A stretch of DNA of 31,340 bases, taken from NCBI GenBank assembly GCA_964352425.1, contig CAYGRZ010000016.1, forward strand, positions 1 through 31,340, given 5' to 3'. Below are positions 31,289 to 31,340 of the stretch, piece after piece. Origin of the DNA: JAMWCX01 sp964352425. Its GTDB lineage: Bacteria > Omnitrophota > Gorgyraeia > 2-01-FULL-45-10. Position 1 is the stretch's first letter. Each line of letters starts with the position of its first letter. The notes beneath the pieces are model-generated. The model saw only the letters and a program-made list of their open reading frames with translations. It was not told the origin of the DNA and made no database searches. Made by a program: the position numbers and the translations under genes.

Positions 31289-31340
31289 ATGAGGCGGATA
31301 ACGGTTATCGTGACGGCCCTGGTACTTCTTGCGACAGTTG
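31289..31340 (+). CDS. Start of an exported protein (3' end outside window)
   Basis: ATG 31289 gives MRRITVIVTALVLLATV, a classic signal-peptide start (basic residues then a hydrophobic core). GGAGG (31274-31278) lies 10 bp upstream. An ATG at 31279 in another frame is also open but encodes a polar sequence. The function cannot be read from 17 residues; next to a B12 receptor a periplasmic binding protein (BtuF) would be a natural guess. Confidence 0.6.
   Translation, partial: MRRITVIVTALVLLATV

Overview
The window looks like a piece of a Gram-negative, uncultured-lineage bacterial genome. It is mostly about 58-60 % GC by eye. It carries a lipid A gene (lpxD) and a TonB-dependent outer-membrane receptor, and its rotary ATPase is the V/A type in the Chlamydia/Bacteroidetes/spirochaete gene order (E, DUF2764, A, B, D, I, K). 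This suits Candidatus Omnitrophota or a related PVC-side lineage. That placement is inference; no marker tree was run. A 100-N run at 22657-22756 marks a scaffold join, so this is probably a metagenome-assembled genome.

Layout. (1) 1-4045: the 3' part of gyrB, complete gyrA, then tRNA-Glu(TTC). (2) 4215-9026: an amino-sugar and housekeeping run of nagA, glmS, rsmI and a glycosyltransferase. (3) 9044-15256: a full-consensus promoter, a PyrR-binding attenuator, then pyrR-pyrB-pyrC-pyrK-pyrD-pyrF-pyrE. This covers de novo UMP synthesis from carbamoyl phosphate onward; carA/carB are not in the window. (4) 15266-22463: starting nine bases after pyrE with no visible terminator, a seven-gene V-type ATPase operon and tRNA-Val(TAC). 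(5) 22464-23147: tandem copies of the tRNA-Val 3' end, the assembly gap, a GIY-YIG protein and a bidirectional terminator. (6) 23148-24864, minus strand: a cold-shock protein and a DEAD-box RNA helicase behind one promoter with an attenuator-like hairpin. (7) 24889-26107: lpxD, tRNA-Asp(GTC) and its terminator. (8) 26108-28740: an AT-richer accessory stretch with a small hydrophobic ORF, a secreted small protein, a PIG-L-type deacetylase and a two-TM miniprotein, several with their own promoter. (9) 28756-31340: a consensus promoter, a cobalamin riboswitch with terminator, a BtuB-like TonB receptor, and the signal-peptide start of another exported protein.

How it works together. The pyr genes are tightly packed, with overlapping stop/start codons, and sit behind a PyrR RNA-binding loop with the exact R-U-C[CNGNGA]G-G-Y pattern followed by a terminator, so they are probably UMP-repressed by attenuation. 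Because nothing separates them from the ATPase genes, the ATPase may share that control. The ATPase K subunit keeps the side-chain ligands of sodium-binding rotors.

Most notable: heptanucleotide tandem arrays. Three lie inside pyrK, exactly where the protein has extra loop residues, and two abut each other just before rsmI. Also notable are the tRNA-Val-tail tandem repeat, a repeat motif shared by the flanks of two tRNA genes, a competing-hairpin structure over the pyrC start, and several promoters placed so close to start codons that leaderless mRNAs are predicted. I did not see a CRISPR array, an intact insertion sequence or an obvious defence system.
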